Of a DNA stretch of 62,320 nucleotides, positions 40,116-48,790 are shown piece after piece. The DNA comes from a virus. The DNA is taken from positions 1-62,320 of the IMG/VR virus record IMGVR_UViG_3300020419_000850; one strand, written 5' to 3'. The stretch's first letter is position 1. Each line of letters starts with the position of its first letter. Under the pieces are notes generated by a model. The model was not told where the DNA came from. It saw nothing but the letters and a program-made list of their open reading frames with translations, and searched no databases. The translations under genes were made by a program, and so were the position numbers.

Positions 40116-41146
40116 CTCTCTGGACTATCCCATAAATTCATTTCTTTATCTGCACCTATTCTATCACAATCAGCGTCTACCATTTCTTTCATTAAACTCT
40201 CCACGTTATGTTTATGTTCCCAACCTAATACTCTTTTTGCCTTACTAGCATCCCCTTGTAATACATCAACCTCGGCAGGTCTTAAATGTTTCTTATCAGT
40301 TGTTATAATTAATCTATTATCTTTTGTAAAACACTCATCATCTTTCCAATAGTGTTCTATCTCTTTATAATCTAATGCCATATCTGCAAATTGTTTTACT
40401 GTATGAATTTTACCAGTTGCTAATACATAGTCATCTGGTTTATCGTGTTGTAGCATTTGCCACATACCTCTAACAAAATCTTCGGCGTGTCCCCAATCTC
40501 TTTTTGCTGTTAAGTTTCCTAAAACAATAGGTGTACTATCTTTCAACCATTTTGCTAAACCTTTTGATATCTTTCTAGTTACAAAATCCTCACCTCTATG
40601 AGCACTTTCGTGATTAAATAAAAGACCACAACAAGCAAACATATTATATGCTTCTCTATAGTTAATTGTTATGTGATGAGCATATAGTTTTGCAACACCA
40701 TATGGCGACCTTGGCCAAAACTTTGTTGTTTCTGATTGTGGAGTTTCAAATACTTTTCCATACATTTCACTTGTACTTGCTTGATAAAATTTTATTTTAG
40801 GATTTACTTGTCTAATACTTTCTAGTATTCTTAAAGGACCCATTGCGTCTATTAGAGTAGCAAGTTCTGGTTGTTTAAATGATAACCATACAAATGATTG
40901 TGCCGCTAAATTATACACTTCGTCTGGTTTAGTTTCTTCTATTGCTCTTCTTATGTTTGCTTGGTCTATTACATCAAGTTCAACAAACTCTATTTGGTCT
41001 GTAATACCCATTTCATCTAATCGCCAATGTTTTGGTGATGTACTTCGTCTTTGTCCACCAAATACTTTATATCCTTTTTCTAATAATAACTTAGCAAGAT
41101 AGGCGCCGTCTTGTCCAGTTATACCTGTTATTAATGCTCTTTTCAT
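40106..41146 (-). CDS. gmd: GDP-mannose 4,6-dehydratase
   Basis: A 346-aa SDR enzyme of Gmd length: ALITGITGQDGAYLAKLLLEKGYKV (NADP-binding GxxGxxG), NLAAQSFVWLSFKQP, STSEMYGKV, SPYGVAKLYAH (YxxxK) and RDWGHAEDFV. It makes GDP-4-keto-6-deoxymannose, the substrate of the ColD-like enzyme encoded directly upstream in the operon. Confidence 0.9.
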   Translation of the reverse strand: MKRALITGITGQDGAYLAKLLLEKGYKVFGGQRRSTSPKHWRLDEMGITDQIEFVELDVIDQANIRRAIEETKPDEVYNLAAQSFVWLSFKQPELATLIDAMGPLRILESIRQVNPKIKFYQASTSEMYGKVFETPQSETTKFWPRSPYGVAKLYAHHITINYREAYNMFACCGLLFNHESAHRGEDFVTRKISKGLAKWLKDSTPIVLGNLTAKRDWGHAEDFVRGMWQMLQHDKPDDYVLATGKIHTVKQFADMALDYKEIEHYWKDDECFTKDNRLIITTDKKHLRPAEVDVLQGDASKAKRVLGWEHKHNVESLMKEMVDADCDRIGADKEMNLWDSPERCI

Positions 41147-42303
41147 TTTACTTCCTTTATTATACTGTATACCATATCAATGTTTAATGTTAAATCTCCT
41201 ATATCATTTCCTATAAACAAACCATTCTTATGAATATAATCTGCATTAGGACAACTATTACTATAATATTCAAGATAATCTATTACAGGATTTTTCATAA
41301 AGTTTCCTGCAACAATAGGTCTACACTCTACTCCATTTTCTGTAAGTTTCTTAACAACTTCATCACGTTTACCTTCTAAATTGTTTTGTAATACTAGTGA
41401 GAATCCAAACCAACTAGATGTTCCTATTTCTTTCTGTAATAAAATATCTTTATTATTTTTAAATCTTTCTTGAAAATATTTAGCATTTTTAATTCTTTGT
41501 GTTCTCATTGCAAATTCTTTTTTAAGTTGCACACTACCTATCGCACCACTCATTTCTAATGGTCTAACACTATATCCTGGAGTTACAAACGTAAAACTAT
41601 CTTTAAATTTATCTCCAGTCTTCTTATAAATCTTATTATCGTCTGGTAAATCTCGGCACCAACCGTGTGCTCTTAATGACCTTAAATAATCTGCGTCATC
41701 TTTATCTCTACAAGCAATCATACCACCTTCCATTGTTTGTAAGTGATGTGAAAAGAAGAAAGAAAAACTACCTAAATCAGCAAACGTTCCACAATATTCA
41801 AAGTTATATGTCTGAGCACCTAAACTCTCACAATTATCCTCTATTAACATAAGTCCATTATCTCTAGCAATATGCATTAATGAATAATGGTCACAGGAGT
41901 TACCTAAAAGATTAACTGCAAATATAGCACACGTATCCTCATTAATTGCTTCTCTAACTTTATTAGGGTCTATATTTAAAGTTTCTCTATCTACATCTAC
42001 AAAATTTAATTTGAAACCGTATTGTTGTAATGGAAAATATGTTGTTGACCAAGATACAGCAGGCACAATTATATTACCACCTTTTTTATATTTTAATTTT
42101 AACAATGCTATCATTAATAGATTAGCAGTTGAACCACTATTAACCATAACTGCGTCTTTACATCTAAAATAGTCGGCAAACTCTTGCTCAAACTTCTTGA
42201 CGTGAGGACCCATTGTATATCGTCCACTTTTTATAACTTCTTGTATTGCGTCTAGTTCTTTTTGATCCCAAGTATCACAAGCTAATGGATATTTCATAAT
42301 CAC
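41143..42303 (-). CDS. GDP-4-keto-6-deoxymannose 3-dehydratase, ColD-like
   Basis: A 386-aa DegT/AHBA-family protein. The PLP-lysine position is replaced by His: SFSFFFSHHLQTMEGG (His187), the mark of ColD (His188 in E. coli), which removes the 3-OH instead of transaminating. SGRYTMGPHVKKFE and VECRPIVAGNFMKNPV also match. With Gmd it should make a 3,6-dideoxy keto-sugar on the way to colitose. A ColC-like last enzyme is not seen in the window. Confidence 0.82.
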   Translation of the reverse strand: MIMKYPLACDTWDQKELDAIQEVIKSGRYTMGPHVKKFEQEFADYFRCKDAVMVNSGSTANLLMIALLKLKYKKGGNIIVPAVSWSTTYFPLQQYGFKLNFVDVDRETLNIDPNKVREAINEDTCAIFAVNLLGNSCDHYSLMHIARDNGLMLIEDNCESLGAQTYNFEYCGTFADLGSFSFFFSHHLQTMEGGMIACRDKDDADYLRSLRAHGWCRDLPDDNKIYKKTGDKFKDSFTFVTPGYSVRPLEMSGAIGSVQLKKEFAMRTQRIKNAKYFQERFKNNKDILLQKEIGTSSWFGFSLVLQNNLEGKRDEVVKKLTENGVECRPIVAGNFMKNPVIDYLEYYSNSCPNADYIHKNGLFIGNDIGDLTLNIDMVYSIIKEVK

Positions 42304-42312
42304 TCCTTATCT

Positions 42313-43287
42313 CTATTTATGTAGTCTATCATATACTCTTTTCCACTTTAATCCTATCGCTTTTGGTGTATAATGTTCATTTATATATGTTTGAGCATTT
42401 GTAATTTTTGATATTACTTCTTCAGGATTTTCAAGCATTAATTTATATGTTGTATAAAAATCACCTATGTATAAGTATTTTTTTAAATCTTCATAACTCT
42501 TTATACCTGGATTGGTTAATACTATTCTACCTTGTTGCAATGCGTCAATGGGTCTATTATTTCCTTTACTTCTTGATTCTCTATCAGAAGTAACTGGTAA
42601 TAAAACAAAATCGGATTCATTAACTAACTGCTCTTGTTTATCAAAGTTCCAATTTATTAAACTGGTATATTCTTTAACACCTTCTTTCTGTAATGCTATT
42701 CTATCTTCTGGTGTTAACCAAAATTGTCCATATCTATTTAAATATTTGTAAGCTTTAGGTGGATCTTCTGATTTATTTGTCATAATATCAACTCTAGTTT
42801 TTCTTACAGAATTTAAAGTTGATTTAACTCTTAACCAATCTATTTTTCTATAATTACCTTCTGCACCATAATAAAATGCTTTCATAGTTTCTTTTACTTC
42901 AAACTTTGGTACACCTCTTTTTCTTTCAGTAGGGTCAGGTATAATAACAGAACCTTTACCAACTTCATCTAATATAATTGTTCTTAAATGGTGACAAGTT
43001 GTAGTAACTGCTGTTGCTTTTGGTATTGTATGATACCAATGTTTAAACATTGCAAACTTATCATCTGCAACATCAACAATATATTTAATATCGTGTTTTA
43101 AACAATATTCAGCATCCTCTCTTGTATGTCTTTTACCTAATACTGCAACATCATTTTGTTGTAAAGTTTTAATATCATCTGTAACTCTACTATCAAATAT
43201 ATTCTCCGATACTATATTTGCTCTTGTTCTATAAGAATAAGGCACTTTATGTTCTTCACTTCTTTTAGGTGTTACAAAGACTAACAT
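42313..43287 (-). CDS. Glycosyltransferase (GT-B, GT4-like)
   Basis: A 324-aa protein with a DxxFxxFKHWYHTIPKATAVTTTCHHLRTII segment, MKAFYYGAEGNYRKIDWL, and the donor-side stretch ESDFVLLPVTSDRESRSKGNNRPIDALQQGRIVLTNPG. Layout of GT4-like enzymes. 9 nt upstream of the colD-like gene. Confidence 0.68.
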   Translation of the reverse strand: MLVFVTPKRSEEHKVPYSYRTRANIVSENIFDSRVTDDIKTLQQNDVAVLGKRHTREDAEYCLKHDIKYIVDVADDKFAMFKHWYHTIPKATAVTTTCHHLRTIILDEVGKGSVIIPDPTERKRGVPKFEVKETMKAFYYGAEGNYRKIDWLRVKSTLNSVRKTRVDIMTNKSEDPPKAYKYLNRYGQFWLTPEDRIALQKEGVKEYTSLINWNFDKQEQLVNESDFVLLPVTSDRESRSKGNNRPIDALQQGRIVLTNPGIKSYEDLKKYLYIGDFYTTYKLMLENPEEVISKITNAQTYINEHYTPKAIGLKWKRVYDRLHK

Positions 43288-43946
43288 ATTTTTAATATAC
43301 TCTCTATCATTGCTTTAAAACTAGTTTCTCTTTCTTTAGAAGTCATATCTTCTGGTTTTTCAAAATGGTCTGCAACTGTACATACTGATAATGCTTTCTT
43401 GTTAAATTTATTTGCTAAATTATATAATATATGTGTTTCCATTTCAACTGCTATTGCAATATTTTCATCTTTCCACCAATCTTTATTTGGATTATAAAAC
43501 CAATCACTAGACTTGATATATCCTTGCATAGTATTTTCAGGTGCAACTTTCATATAAGCATTTAACAAATCACTTGATCCTTCAACAACAGATACATTTA
43601 TCATTGCATTGTCTGTAATTGCTCTTGTAGCTACAACTATATCGCCTACATTTAAATTTTTATGAATACCACCACAACTACCCACTCTTATAATAGTTTT
43701 TACATTGTACGTATTATAAAGTTCGTGTATGTAAATTGCGTTTGAAGGCATACCCATACCACCTCCTTGTACTGATATAGATTTACCTTTATATGTTCCT
43801 GTAAAGCCTAACATATTTCTCACACTATTAACTTGTCTTACATTATCTAAATATGTTTCTGCAATCCATTTTGCTCTTAACGGATCACCAGGTAATAATA
43901 CTGTATCAGCATAATCACCAATTTTAGCTTCTAAATGTGGTGTCAT
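43281..43946 (-). CDS. deoD: Purine nucleoside phosphorylase DeoD-type
   Basis: A 221-aa protein (DeoD about 235 aa): starts TPHLEAKIGDYADTVLLPGDPLRAKWIAETYL, then GGGMGMPSNAIYIHELY, IIRVGSCGGI, and AVEMETHILYNLA. DHF near the end replaces the usual DHL region but D is kept. It releases purine bases for reuse and pairs with GMP reductase in the same operon. Confidence 0.88.
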   Translation of the reverse strand: MTPHLEAKIGDYADTVLLPGDPLRAKWIAETYLDNVRQVNSVRNMLGFTGTYKGKSISVQGGGMGMPSNAIYIHELYNTYNVKTIIRVGSCGGIHKNLNVGDIVVATRAITDNAMINVSVVEGSSDLLNAYMKVAPENTMQGYIKSSDWFYNPNKDWWKDENIAIAVEMETHILYNLANKFNKKALSVCTVADHFEKPEDMTSKERETSFKAMIESILKIC

Positions 43947-44496
43947 ATAATTCTTTCCAATTCTTCACTCGTTGTCCTTTATATTCTCTATTATAAGGAT
44001 GATCCATCATAAATGTATTTAAACCAACTTCATCACCTTGCATTGCATAATCAACTCTATCCTCAATCCAAACATAATTTGTTCCTTTATATCTTTTTTC
44101 TAAAATTTCTTTTTTAGGTTGTTTAAAATCTCCTGAACAATATATTTCATCAAATACATCACCAAATAAATGTCTTAAATTTGCTTTTCTTAACTTATGA
44201 GCATACTTGTCAGGTCCAATCATAGTAATAACATCAAATCTATAACCTTCTCTTGCCAATCTAGTTACATACTCAACACTATCTTTATATGCTGGTACAA
44301 ATCCTAACACTCCTGTTTGATTAAATAAATTAACTTGTTCTAATGCTTCTTTTTCGGGTATGTTATATCGTTTTGATTGACTAAAGTAATGATCCGTTTC
44401 AGGCATTCTAGTATATCCTTGTTCACTCATCCAAATGTCAAAAGCAAAACACCAGTCTAAAAGGACACCATCACAGTCAGTTATTATCTTTTTCAT
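43924..44496 (-). CDS. HAD-like phosphatase
   Basis: A 190-aa protein with IITDCDGVLLDW (motif I, DxDG), RFDVITMIGPD (motif II), KKEILEKRY and NYVWIEDRVDYAMQG (motif IV). Cap region short. Could be a 5'-nucleotidase or a sugar phosphatase; its neighbours fit either. Confidence 0.75.
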   Translation of the reverse strand: MKKIITDCDGVLLDWCFAFDIWMSEQGYTRMPETDHYFSQSKRYNIPEKEALEQVNLFNQTGVLGFVPAYKDSVEYVTRLAREGYRFDVITMIGPDKYAHKLRKANLRHLFGDVFDEIYCSGDFKQPKKEILEKRYKGTNYVWIEDRVDYAMQGDEVGLNTFMMDHPYNREYKGQRVKNWKELYDTTFRS

Positions 44497-45220
44497 AATT
44501 TATTAATAATCTCCTTATTTCACTCCAAGTTCCTAAATCAACATAGTCTTTTACTTTAATTGCTTTACTACCATAGATAGGTGTTGATTTTATATCTTTA
44601 CCATTTACTTTCATTTTTAACGTAGATTTTTCCATAAAACTCATACAAGTATCAAATACTCGTCTTCTAAATCCAAATGCACACCAAAACGCATTATATA
44701 TACCTAATTTATTATTTTCAGGTTTATCGCAATAATCTAAAACTAAATTTTCAGCATTTATATTTAATGCACCTTTAGTTTTTAATACTGAATCATCTAA
44801 TTCTTCTTTATATAAAAATGTAAATCCTGTTTCTTGTAATGCTGACATAATTAAAGTATATAAATCTTGATTTGGTTGTAATGTCATTAATGTATCAGGC
44901 AATAAAACTATATTATGTTCTCCAAATAAAGGTCTAGCACTTTTAATTGCACCTGTATATTCTTGATGAAAAGGATTTTGATATATAAATGATATGTTAA
45001 ATTTACTTTTATATTTTGCTAAATAAGTTAATAGTTCTGGTTTGTCTTCATTAATAATAACTATAAATTCAACATCATTTCTTCCATAATCTCTAAAAAA
45101 ATTAAAACAATTATCAATCAAAGCATTATCATTATCTAATCGTAATATTTCTTTTGGATATGGTAGATTTAATCTAGTTCCTTTTCCAGCCGCTGGTAAT
45201 ATAACAGTTAATTTGCTCAT
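44477..45220 (-). CDS. Sugar-1-phosphate nucleotidylyltransferase-like
   Basis: A 247-aa protein starting TVILPAAGKGTRLNLPYPKEIL, the G-x-G-T-R-L signature, with LLPDTLMTLQPNQ and ALNINAENLVLDYCDKPENNKLGIYNAFW. Member of the RmlA/UgpC fold; substrate not clear. It may supply NDP-sugar for the glycosyltransferases. Confidence 0.8.
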   Translation of the reverse strand: MSKLTVILPAAGKGTRLNLPYPKEILRLDNDNALIDNCFNFFRDYGRNDVEFIVIINEDKPELLTYLAKYKSKFNISFIYQNPFHQEYTGAIKSARPLFGEHNIVLLPDTLMTLQPNQDLYTLIMSALQETGFTFLYKEELDDSVLKTKGALNINAENLVLDYCDKPENNKLGIYNAFWCAFGFRRRVFDTCMSFMEKSTLKMKVNGKDIKSTPIYGSKAIKVKDYVDLGTWSEIRRLLINYEKDNN

Positions 45221-45501
45221 TTCACACTATAAAAAGTATATTTTAAAGTTAACTCTTCCCCTTTTTTTATATCTCTTATACTATAGAGATAATACTTGTT
45301 ATCTTTTTTTATTTTTATTGTATTTGGTTCATCACTATGATTAACGAAACCTCCTAATGGAGTTCTTATTAATTCAGGACCTACAATCAACCAACCTAAT
45401 CCTATCTTTGTATTGTCATCAATATCTTCTTTTGCAAATAATCCTTCTCCGTGAATTTTGCTCATTTTAATTTGCACTTCTCTTGGTAATGGTTGATACA
45501 T
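45217..45501 (-). CDS. SET-domain protein-lysine methyltransferase
   Basis: A 94-aa minimal SET domain: KIHGEGLFAKEDI near residue 15, GGFVNHSDEPNTIKIK (NHS at 54-56, SAM and pseudoknot residues), DIKKGEELTLKY (GEELT, 81-85). Only the SET core is left, with no pre- or post-SET Cys clusters. It might methylate a host or phage protein. Confidence 0.8.
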   Translation of the reverse strand: MYQPLPREVQIKMSKIHGEGLFAKEDIDDNTKIGLGWLIVGPELIRTPLGGFVNHSDEPNTIKIKKDNKYYLYSIRDIKKGEELTLKYTFYSVK

Positions 45502-46151
45502 TATTTTTTATACCTCGGATCATCTGCGTCCCCATAATGTAAATAAGACATCATAACATATTTTGGACCACTTAATGGTTTTAATCCTGCGTGTGGGTGA
45601 GTCCAAAAAGGTGGAAACACTAACAATCTTCCTGCTCTTGGTTTTACCCATATATTAGGTTTTGGAAACATTGTATGACCACCATCTTCAACATCATTAA
45701 GATATAATATAAAAACTAAAAATCTTTTTGCTGAATCACCCATAGAACGAACAACATCTACGTGGACTTTAAATTGGTCTTCGTTATTAGGCATATATTT
45801 TTTTATTCTTATATTTTCCATATCTATTACTGGTGGAAAATGAATATCCTTTATATTCAAATTTTTCATAAATCTTGTTTTATATTCTTCCATCATTGCA
45901 ACAAATTTCTTTTTAGGTTCTTTCCAAAAATCTGAATCACCATATTTGTCTATATCTATTTCAGTAAAGTTTTTACGACCAGTCTTAAATTCATCTACCT
46001 GTGTTTTATCATATTTGACTACCTGTTCAAATTTCTCAATAATCATTTCACAATCTTCAGGTGGCATTGCCCAATTATATATCATAAAATTATTTTGAGC
46101 AAAATTGTCTAATTCATCTGGTGAAAAATTAGCTAAATCTGGTAAAGTCAT
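45501..46151 (-). CDS. 2OG-Fe(II) oxygenase, prolyl-4-hydroxylase-like
   Basis: A 216-aa protein with FKVHVDVV (H-x-D) near residue 140, LYLNDVEDGGHTMFPK, GRLLVFPPFWTHPHAGLKPLSGPKYVMMSYLHY (distal His and the 2OG-binding Lys). This is the P4H layout. It overlaps the SET gene by one base. Substrate unknown. Confidence 0.8.
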   Translation of the reverse strand: MTLPDLANFSPDELDNFAQNNFMIYNWAMPPEDCEMIIEKFEQVVKYDKTQVDEFKTGRKNFTEIDIDKYGDSDFWKEPKKKFVAMMEEYKTRFMKNLNIKDIHFPPVIDMENIRIKKYMPNNEDQFKVHVDVVRSMGDSAKRFLVFILYLNDVEDGGHTMFPKPNIWVKPRAGRLLVFPPFWTHPHAGLKPLSGPKYVMMSYLHYGDADDPRYKK

Positions 46152-46591
46152 ATTTTATTAACCTCCTCTTGATATGCACGAGCATTTGTAGTTGGAAAAC
46201 TAGCAGGTGCTAAAAATGTTTGTCTAACTATTGCCGCTTGTTCATCTTTATTATTAACAAAGTATCCTTCTATATGGGTAAACCCATTTCTCTTTGCCCA
46301 ATACACTCTTTTATTACCTGTGTGTACTGATAAACCAGGTATACAATTTCCTTCTTCGTCTTTCTTCCATCTTCTTTTCAACCAATAATGTTCTAAATCT
46401 GTATAGATAATAGGAAACTTCATACCTGCACTTTCAATACTAGTTTTAAAAGCAGGATATCTTTTTATCATCCATTCATAATTAGCAGTTAACATTATAT
46501 CTTTAACAGGCACTATTGTAACTTTAGGTTTTATTCCTTTTAATGGTGCGTGTTGACAGATTACATATTGTCTTGCTTTTAATAATTTCAT
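46148..46591 (-). CDS. ParB-like domain protein
   Basis: A 147-aa protein with SAGMKFPIIYTDLEHYWLKRRW and GLSVHTGNKRVYWAKRNGFTHIEGYFV. The G-x-K/R-R-Y-W pattern with a following VxxDV-like strand recalls the ParB/sulfiredoxin fold. Such proteins in phages may be nucleases or modify nucleotides. Moderate confidence. Confidence 0.5.
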   Translation of the reverse strand: MKLLKARQYVICQHAPLKGIKPKVTIVPVKDIMLTANYEWMIKRYPAFKTSIESAGMKFPIIYTDLEHYWLKRRWKKDEEGNCIPGLSVHTGNKRVYWAKRNGFTHIEGYFVNNKDEQAAIVRQTFLAPASFPTTNARAYQEEVNKI

Positions 46592-46854
46592 TAATATAAC
46601 CTATTACGACCTATTTCTTTACCTGTTTCTTTATCAATACATCTATGACCAGCAAGTCTATATCTTTTACCATCTTCACCTAACCAATAATCACCACCAG
46701 CCCATAAACCTTTTTCGGGGTCTAAATCATCAATAAACTCTACACCGTTTTTTTCGTAAATAGCACTTGCGTTTAGTTGACAATTCTTAATAGATTCATC
46801 ATAAGGAAACTCAAGCATTCCTAAACCATAAATTAAAATTTCTATAACTTTCAT
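46591..46854 (-). CDS. Uncharacterised 87-aa protein
   Basis: Contains EKGLWAGGDYWLGEDGKRYRLAGHRCIDKETGKEIG, a beta-rich stretch with a single Cys. N-terminus mildly hydrophobic (EILIYGLGMLEF). Linked to neighbours by short overlaps. Unknown. Confidence 0.5.
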   Translation of the reverse strand: MKVIEILIYGLGMLEFPYDESIKNCQLNASAIYEKNGVEFIDDLDPEKGLWAGGDYWLGEDGKRYRLAGHRCIDKETGKEIGRNRLY

Positions 46855-47168
46855 ATATTTAATTCAAAAACATCAAACTCAATGCCTTCTAACTCTTTTG
46901 GTTTACCTTTAGGGTAGTCAGGCCAAATCTGGAATTCTTCTCCTGTTGTATCACTTTTGCAACCTGCAACTAACCAATCCCATTTAAACTCTCCATCTAC
47001 AACAAACTCGTTCATCACTTCGTATCTTCCATCTGGTTTTTGTAAAAGTAATTCTTTTTTACACTCTTCCATACTTTTATACCAACCTTCCATTTGAAAA
47101 GTTTGTTGTGTTTCTATTGGACTATGCCCAATTAGATATGCAAGTATTAATATTTTAAAGTCGCCCAT
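46851..47168 (-). CDS. Probable secreted 105-aa protein
   Basis: A short hydrophobic start (FKILILAYLIG), then SMEECKKELLLQ and VAGCKSD, with two Cys that could pair. It is directly downstream of the TonB-dependent receptor gene. A periplasmic or inner-membrane role is possible. Confidence 0.5.
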   Translation of the reverse strand: MGDFKILILAYLIGHSPIETQQTFQMEGWYKSMEECKKELLLQKPDGRYEVMNEFVVDGEFKWDWLVAGCKSDTTGEEFQIWPDYPKGKPKELEGIEFDVFELNI

Positions 47169-47170
47169 AA

Positions 47171-48790
47171 TTAAAAAGATTTACTAAACCCAAAAGTAAT
47201 TCTCCTTTCATTTTGATTAAATCCGTGAGGTGATTCATATTTTTCATTTAAAACGTTAGTCATACTTAACCCTATATCATAACCATAATAATTTTTTGTC
47301 AAATTTAAATCTAACAAGTGAGTTTCTGGCATAGATATTGTACTCCAATTACTATTATGTATATCTAAATGTTCACCTTTAAATTTATAATTTGTAGTTA
47401 AAGATAAAGTATTATTAAAATCATAATTATGCATAAATCCTAAATTCCATTCTGGTCTTCTTAAAGATACTATATCTTTTTTCTTACTATTTAGATGACT
47501 AGCAAAAACCTTAAAATCTTTACTACCATAACTCAATTCTAAACCGTCAGTATTTAAATCTCCTATATCATTTTTAAATATAGTTGTTGTAAAATTATTA
47601 TAATCTAAACTTATCTCCTGTGAATTACCATACTCTATATCTGTCCAAGTTGTTTTATCTTTATAACTTGTAGAGTGATTACCTCTTAAATTAATACCAT
47701 CATCTAAAGATTTAAAAAATCCTATCTTATAAGTATCGTGTTCTTCATCAAATCTATGATGATATGAAAATATATTATGAGATAAATTAAAGAAGTATCC
47801 TAGATTATGATGTTGACTTGCTAAGGATTCATTGTGTTTGTAATCAAAACCAAAACCATATTTTTCTTTTTGATGTGTTCCTCTTATAGTATAGTTTTCA
47901 CTTTCATAATGTGAATCATCATAATCTCTATCATATTCGTGTGTATGAAAAGTTAAACTGTTATTTAAATAATCAAAACCTGTTTGTAAAGCATAGAAAC
48001 TATTATCTGCCCATTTACCATCTTGTATAGAAACATTATGTCCATCTAAATCAGTAAATGTATTTCTTGTAAAGAAACTTGTTCGCCAATGTACAAGGTC
48101 ATACCACTTACTAACATTAACTGCAACTGATTTATTATCTGTTCCATCTTTTTCATTTGCACCTGATAAAGCGGAAACATTTTTTGATTTATGATGACCT
48201 GCTGAAACAGATATATCATAACCATCTATATTAGTATAATAATTACCACTTATTGTTTTATCATTATCTGCACCTGATACATTAATCTTTTTTGCATAGT
48301 CTACTGTTGTTATAAAGTTTATTGCACCTCCAACAGCGTCTGCTCCCCAATGAGCACCAGCAGACCCTTTATACACATTTATTTGCTGAACATTAAACAT
48401 AAAGTCTTGACCAACATCATACGCACCTGTAGGTGTAGAGTAATCATTTATTGGAATACCATTTAATAAAACTAGTGTATGGTTAGAATTAGTTCCTCTT
48501 AAAAAAACAGAACCTTGTTGTCCTGTTGAACCTGATTGAGAGATATCAACACTTTGTATATAATTAAGCACTTTAGGTAAATCTATTAATTTATATTTTT
48601 CTATTTGATGTTTAGTTATTTTAAATGTAGGTGATACTTTATCTCCTAATGAGTTTGAATTGTTTATGTTTGGATATATTGTAAGACAAGGTGGATCATC
48701 ATCCCAGTTACAAGAATCCGCATACGCTACATTTGTCATCATAAAAATAAATAATATTAATATTTTAAAGTTTCTCACCAATTTTTTCAT
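47171..48790 (-). CDS. TonB-dependent outer-membrane receptor, BtuB-like
   Basis: A 539-aa protein (BtuB 614 aa) with signal peptide ending in AYA-DS (about residue 24). The plug domain is clear: LPKVLNYIQSVDISQSGSTG, QQGSVFLRGTNSNHTLVLLNGIPI, INVYKGSAGAHWGADAVGGAINFIT. The rest has alternating beta-strand pattern with Tyr/Phe girdles and ends FSKSF, the C-terminal Phe used for outer-membrane insertion. No obvious TonB box was found. It would be a ligand receptor made by the phage. Strong family call. Confidence 0.92.
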   Translation of the reverse strand: MKKLVRNFKILILFIFMMTNVAYADSCNWDDDPPCLTIYPNINNSNSLGDKVSPTFKITKHQIEKYKLIDLPKVLNYIQSVDISQSGSTGQQGSVFLRGTNSNHTLVLLNGIPINDYSTPTGAYDVGQDFMFNVQQINVYKGSAGAHWGADAVGGAINFITTVDYAKKINVSGADNDKTISGNYYTNIDGYDISVSAGHHKSKNVSALSGANEKDGTDNKSVAVNVSKWYDLVHWRTSFFTRNTFTDLDGHNVSIQDGKWADNSFYALQTGFDYLNNSLTFHTHEYDRDYDDSHYESENYTIRGTHQKEKYGFGFDYKHNESLASQHHNLGYFFNLSHNIFSYHHRFDEEHDTYKIGFFKSLDDGINLRGNHSTSYKDKTTWTDIEYGNSQEISLDYNNFTTTIFKNDIGDLNTDGLELSYGSKDFKVFASHLNSKKKDIVSLRRPEWNLGFMHNYDFNNTLSLTTNYKFKGEHLDIHNSNWSTISMPETHLLDLNLTKNYYGYDIGLSMTNVLNEKYESPHGFNQNERRITFGFSKSF

